Below are positions 6,378 to 8,021 of a stretch of 8,021 nt of DNA, piece after piece. The number at the start of each line of letters is the position of its first letter. Within the stretch, counting starts at the first letter, position 1. Source of the DNA: Faecalibacterium sp. (lineage in GTDB: Bacteria; Bacillota; Clostridia; Oscillospirales; Ruminococcaceae); the NCBI GenBank assembly GCA_020025795.1, contig JAHHRK010000073.1, forward strand, positions 1 to 8,021. Direction: 5' to 3'. The notes under the pieces were generated by a model. It was not told where the DNA came from, ran no database searches, and saw only the letters and a program-made list of their open reading frames with translations. Position numbers and translations under genes: made by a program.

Positions 6378-6417
6378 AAAAGCGAAGCCCGCAGAGCAAT
6401 CTGCGGGCTTCGCTTTT
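6378..6417. terminator. Bidirectional terminator between galT and the convergent membrane-protein gene
   Basis: A perfect 18-bp stem (6378-6395 with 6400-6417) closes a GCAA tetraloop. The stem ends in A residues on one side and T residues on the other, so it works for galT on plus and for the 6476-6775 gene on minus. Its 22-base core (GCCCGCAGA, GCAA, TCTGCGGGC) recurs exactly at 6940-6961. Confidence 0.93.
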
Positions 6418-6475
6418 TGTATCATTGCTTCTCGCACGGAAACAGCCCCGTGCAGTCCGTAAAAACGCACCAGTA

Positions 6476-6775
6476 TCAAATGCCGCCCTTGTAAAAAGTG
6501 GTAGCTATCGGCAAAATACCAAGGAAGAGAAACAGACAGAACAACACCAAAAGAGTTATTCCATAAAGTATGTACGCATATACCTTTTTGGGCATAGTGG
6601 ATACCAGAAAATCGATGTGTGCATCCTGTACACACATATCAACAGAAAAGAACAAAATGAACGCAATGTGATGCTGAAAAGAAAAAATCGCGCACCCGAG
6701 AAGATAGTTAATTACCAGAAAAACGATACTATTCACAAACAGGCGAAAAAACGTAAGAAGGTGATTCTTTTTCAT
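6476..6775 (-). CDS. Small membrane protein of unknown function (99 residues)
   Basis: I do not recognise this protein. It starts MKKNHLLTFFRLF and has two clear membrane helices, residues 12-31 (LFVNSIVFLVINYLLGCAIF) and about 66-91 (AYILYGITLLVLFCLFLFLG). A third, less regular hydrophobic stretch (36-59) contains Asp46, Asp51 and Asp55 with Cys48 and His53. The short C-terminus ends FYKGGI. ATG 6775 is supported by AGGAG six bases upstream; the frame extends 13 codons further but without a ribosome binding site. It has its own promoter (6861-6889) and the shared terminator (6378-6417). Base composition is clearly more AT-rich than galT, which hints at a lineage-specific or acquired gene. 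With only 99 residues and no conserved motif known to me, it could be fast-evolving. Confidence 0.7.
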   Translation of the reverse strand: MKKNHLLTFFRLFVNSIVFLVINYLLGCAIFSFQHHIAFILFFSVDMCVQDAHIDFLVSTMPKKVYAYILYGITLLVLFCLFLFLGILPIATTFYKGGI

Positions 6776-6860
6776 GCAAAGCTCCTGTGCCAGCACACAA
6801 ACGTGCAACGGCAAAACCTCATTAAAATAACTTTCCGAACGGGATATTGTGCCAGTTTTT

Positions 6861-6889
6861 ATTATAAATCGGCCTTGCCGCCTTTTCCA
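6861..6889 (-). promoter_or_regulatory. Promoter of the 99-residue membrane protein (repeat copy 1)
   Basis: On the minus strand TGGAAA (6884-6889) and a perfect TATAAT (6861-6866) are 17 bases apart, leaving a leader of about 80 nt. The block from CAGTGGAAAAG through CCGATTTATAAT is nearly the same as in the promoter at 7450-7478. The weak -35 with a conserved flank and spacer suggests a regulator-binding site overlapping the promoter. Confidence 0.7.
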
Positions 6890-6936
6890 CTGACACTTTA
6901 CTCAAGAAACGATGCATTTTTTATCCATCCAAGCAA

Positions 6937-6970
6937 AATGCCCGCAGAGCAATCTGCGGGCTTTGTTTTT
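6937..6970. terminator. Terminator downstream of the 141-residue membrane protein; repeated core
   Basis: A 9-bp perfect stem (GCCCGCAGA 6940-6948, TCTGCGGGC 6953-6961) with a GCAA loop lies 18 bases beyond the stop codon of the minus-strand gene at 6979-7404. On the minus strand it is followed by ATTTTGC; on the plus strand it is followed by a longer T-rich run. The 22-base core is identical to that at 6387-6408. Confidence 0.75.
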
Positions 6971-6978
6971 TTCTGTTG

Positions 6979-7404
6979 TCAGGAACGGCGCATTTGCTTT
7001 TCTTTGTGTTTCAGGTACAGGATCACGCCTTCGGCCACCACGCCCACAGCCACAAGTGCGCCAATCATAGGGCCAATCGGCAGATGTACGTTCGGGCGGC
7101 CGTCCACCCAGGCCTCCACAAGCAGCCATACTATGCACAAAATACAATAGCCGTTGGCAATGGTCCGGCAGATTTTGCGGTATGGCGTAACCCGCCCGGG
7201 ATTTTCCGCAGCTTCGGCCTTTTCCCGCAGATTGCCGACCACAATATCGACCGCGATGCCTCCGGCCGCAAATACGTACAGTAACTTTGTCACACTGGGC
7301 TGCAGCGCCGGGCAAGCCGCTGCAACAGCAATCATAATGATTACAAGCGCGCTTACCGCAGTCCAGGCAATCAGGATGTTTTTTCTTATCTTTTTGTATT
7401 TCAT
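6979..7404 (-). CDS. Four-helix membrane protein of unknown function (141 residues)
   Basis: I do not recognise this protein. It begins with a basic segment (MKYKKIRKN) and has four probable membrane helices at about residues 10-31, 40-58, 80-101 and 109-131, then a basic tail (KHKEKQMRRS), so both ends are probably cytoplasmic. A charged loop (59-79) separates helices 2 and 3. The ATG at 7402-7404 is preceded at 11 bases by AAAAGGGG, a weak ribosome binding site; no better start in frame is visible. Its promoter is at 7450-7478 and its terminator at 6937-6970. Base composition is closer to the chromosome than that of its downstream neighbour. I see no convincing sequence similarity between the two proteins, only a shared small-membrane-protein character. 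Confidence 0.72.
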   Translation of the reverse strand: MKYKKIRKNILIAWTAVSALVIIMIAVAAACPALQPSVTKLLYVFAAGGIAVDIVVGNLREKAEAAENPGRVTPYRKICRTIANGYCILCIVWLLVEAWVDGRPNVHLPIGPMIGALVAVGVVAEGVILYLKHKEKQMRRS

Positions 7405-7449
7405 ATATTGACACGCCCCTTTTCTGAAAGCAAATCGTATTCCATTTTG

Positions 7450-7478
7450 ATTATAAATCGGTGCTTTCCGCTTTTCCA
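7450..7478 (-). promoter_or_regulatory. Promoter of the 141-residue membrane protein (repeat copy 2)
   Basis: On the minus strand TGGAAA (7473-7478) and TATAAT (7450-7455) are 17 bases apart, leaving a leader of about 40 nt. The conserved block also includes TTCTT placed 13 bases before CAGTGG, as in copy 1, and CGG...CCG in the spacer. Confidence 0.7.
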
Positions 7479-7520
7479 CTGGCAAACCGACGAAGAACCG
7501 TCGTTGTTTTTGGGCAAAAA

Positions 7521-7547
7521 TTCGCAATTCTGCGTGCGTTTTCGCAA
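7521..7547 (+). repeat. Direct repeat TTCGCAA next to a -35 box
   Basis: TTCGCAA occurs at 7521-7527 and 7541-7547, exactly 20 bases (about two helical turns) apart. The second copy ends two bases before the -35 box at 7550. The placement suits an activator or a regulator of the divergent promoters, but seven bases is short and this may be chance. Confidence 0.35.
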
Positions 7548-7549
7548 AC

Positions 7550-7577
7550 TTGACTTCTGGGTTTTGTGGTTTATACT
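7550..7577 (+). promoter_or_regulatory. Promoter of the DUF6291-like gene
   Basis: TTGACT (7550-7555) and TATACT (7572-7577), each 5/6 to consensus, are 16 bases apart. Transcription from near 7584 gives a leader of about 83 nt. The leader contains an inverted repeat, GCGCAG (7606-7611) with CTGCGC (7633-7638), and an inner GCGG-AAA-CCGC, ending 13 bases before the AAAGGAGG ribosome binding site. There is no T tract, so it is a leader hairpin rather than a terminator. Confidence 0.7.
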
Positions 7578-7666
7578 AGGTCCACTCAAACGAAATCACA
7601 AGCAAGCGCAGTGCGAAATTGCGGAAACCGCCCTGCGCAATCACCCACAACAAAGGAGGAATTTTT

Positions 7667-8021
7667 GTGGCACGAAGTAACTTTCCCGTTTATTTTTCCA
7701 TGCGGCGCATGATGGGCGCCCTGCGTGACGATCAGCTGGGGCGCGTGCTGCGTGCCGCGCTGGATTTTGCGGAGCTTGGCACTGACCCCACCGGGCTGGA
7801 CCAGGCCGAGCGCATCGCTTACGAAGCCATGCGCGACACCATTCAGCGCGACTGCGCCAAGTACGATGCCAAGTGCCGCCAGAACAAGGCCAACGGCGCA
7901 AAGGGCGGCCGCCCGCCCAAGTACAGCGAAAAAGCAGATGGTTTTTCTCAAAACCCAGCCGAACCAGACGCGGATTTTGCACCCTCAACAGCAGCAGCAA
8001 CCTCAACCCCAACAGCAAGAC
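7667..8021 (+). CDS. DUF6291-like protein (partial at window edge)
   Basis: A GTG start at 7667 follows a strong AAAGGAGG ribosome binding site (7653-7660). The frame stays open to the window end (118 codons seen). The N-terminus (VARSNFPVYFSMRRMMGALR) and helical residues 11-70 with the ending RQNKANGAKGGRPPK (71-85) match the pattern of DUF6291 proteins, recalled as common in phages, plasmids and integrative elements of Firmicutes, often near replication genes. After residue 86 comes a low-complexity Ala/Thr/Pro/Ser tail (about 103-118), probably a linker to a further domain beyond the window. Its biochemical role is unknown. It may mark the edge of a mobile element starting right of the window, but no integrase or attachment site is visible here. 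Confidence 0.65.
   Translation, partial: MARSNFPVYFSMRRMMGALRDDQLGRVLRAALDFAELGTDPTGLDQAERIAYEAMRDTIQRDCAKYDAKCRQNKANGAKGGRPPKYSEKADGFSQNPAEPDADFAPSTAAATSTPTAR

Noticed and set aside
4745..6379. 544-codon minus-strand open frame opposite galT
   Set aside because: It is a long shadow caused by the codon bias of galT. It lacks a ribosome binding site, and galT is unmistakable.
6425..7150. 241-codon plus-strand open frame
   Set aside because: It is antisense to the two membrane-protein genes, passes through a terminator hairpin, and has no plausible ribosome binding site.
7488..7515. Hairpin CGACG...CGTCG followed by T-rich bases as a plus-strand terminator
   Set aside because: The stem is only 5 bp, the T run is interrupted, and no plus-strand gene lies upstream to need it.
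1..8021. CRISPR arrays, tRNA or rRNA genes, insertion sequences
   Set aside because: No regularly spaced repeat series, cloverleaf, rRNA-like stretch or transposase was seen.

Overview
The window looks like chromosomal DNA of a Gram-positive gut anaerobe of the Clostridia, most likely Oscillospiraceae/Ruminococcaceae (Faecalibacterium- or Gemmiger-like). This rests on the GC-rich coding style dominated by CTG, AAG, GAC and GGC codons, strong AGGAGG-type ribosome binding sites, AT-rich intergenic DNA with sigma-A-like promoters, and the gene content. The organism assignment is inference, because no marker gene is present.

Layout. 1-894 (minus) is the N-terminal 298 codons of an IMP dehydrogenase (guaB), cut by the window edge. 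It is preceded by a 421-base gap (895-1315) with its own promoter, and further upstream by a self-contained minus-strand transcription unit of about 165 nt: consensus promoter, Shine-Dalgarno sequence in a hairpin loop, tiny hydrophobic ORF, three-tier hairpin and GAAA-loop terminator. That unit is either a small RNA or an attenuating guaB leader. 1316-2041 (minus) is an acyl-ACP thioesterase. It is separated by a terminator from 2134-3255 (minus), N-acetylglucosamine-6-phosphate deacetylase (nagA). A 320-base divergent regulatory region (3256-3575) separates nagA from the plus-strand galK-galT operon (3576-6358), which ends in a very strong convergent terminator.

The right end (6420-7404) holds two unrecognised small membrane-protein genes on the minus strand. 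They form two consecutive cassettes with almost the same promoter block and an identical terminator hairpin core. A divergent promoter then drives a plus-strand DUF6291-like, phage- or plasmid-type protein (7667 to the window end, partial).

How the genes work together. GalK phosphorylates galactose and class II GalT exchanges the product with UDP-glucose in the Leloir pathway. NagA, transcribed divergently from the same gap, deacetylates GlcNAc-6-phosphate. The pairing suits an organism living on host or dietary glycans. The gap contains two copies of a 14-nt element, one inside a perfect inverted repeat just upstream of galK, suggesting sugar-responsive control. GuaB and the thioesterase are housekeeping genes of guanine nucleotide and fatty acid metabolism. 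The parts least explained by known genes are the structured 1071-1270 transcript, the paired small-membrane-protein cassettes and the repeats in the galK control region.
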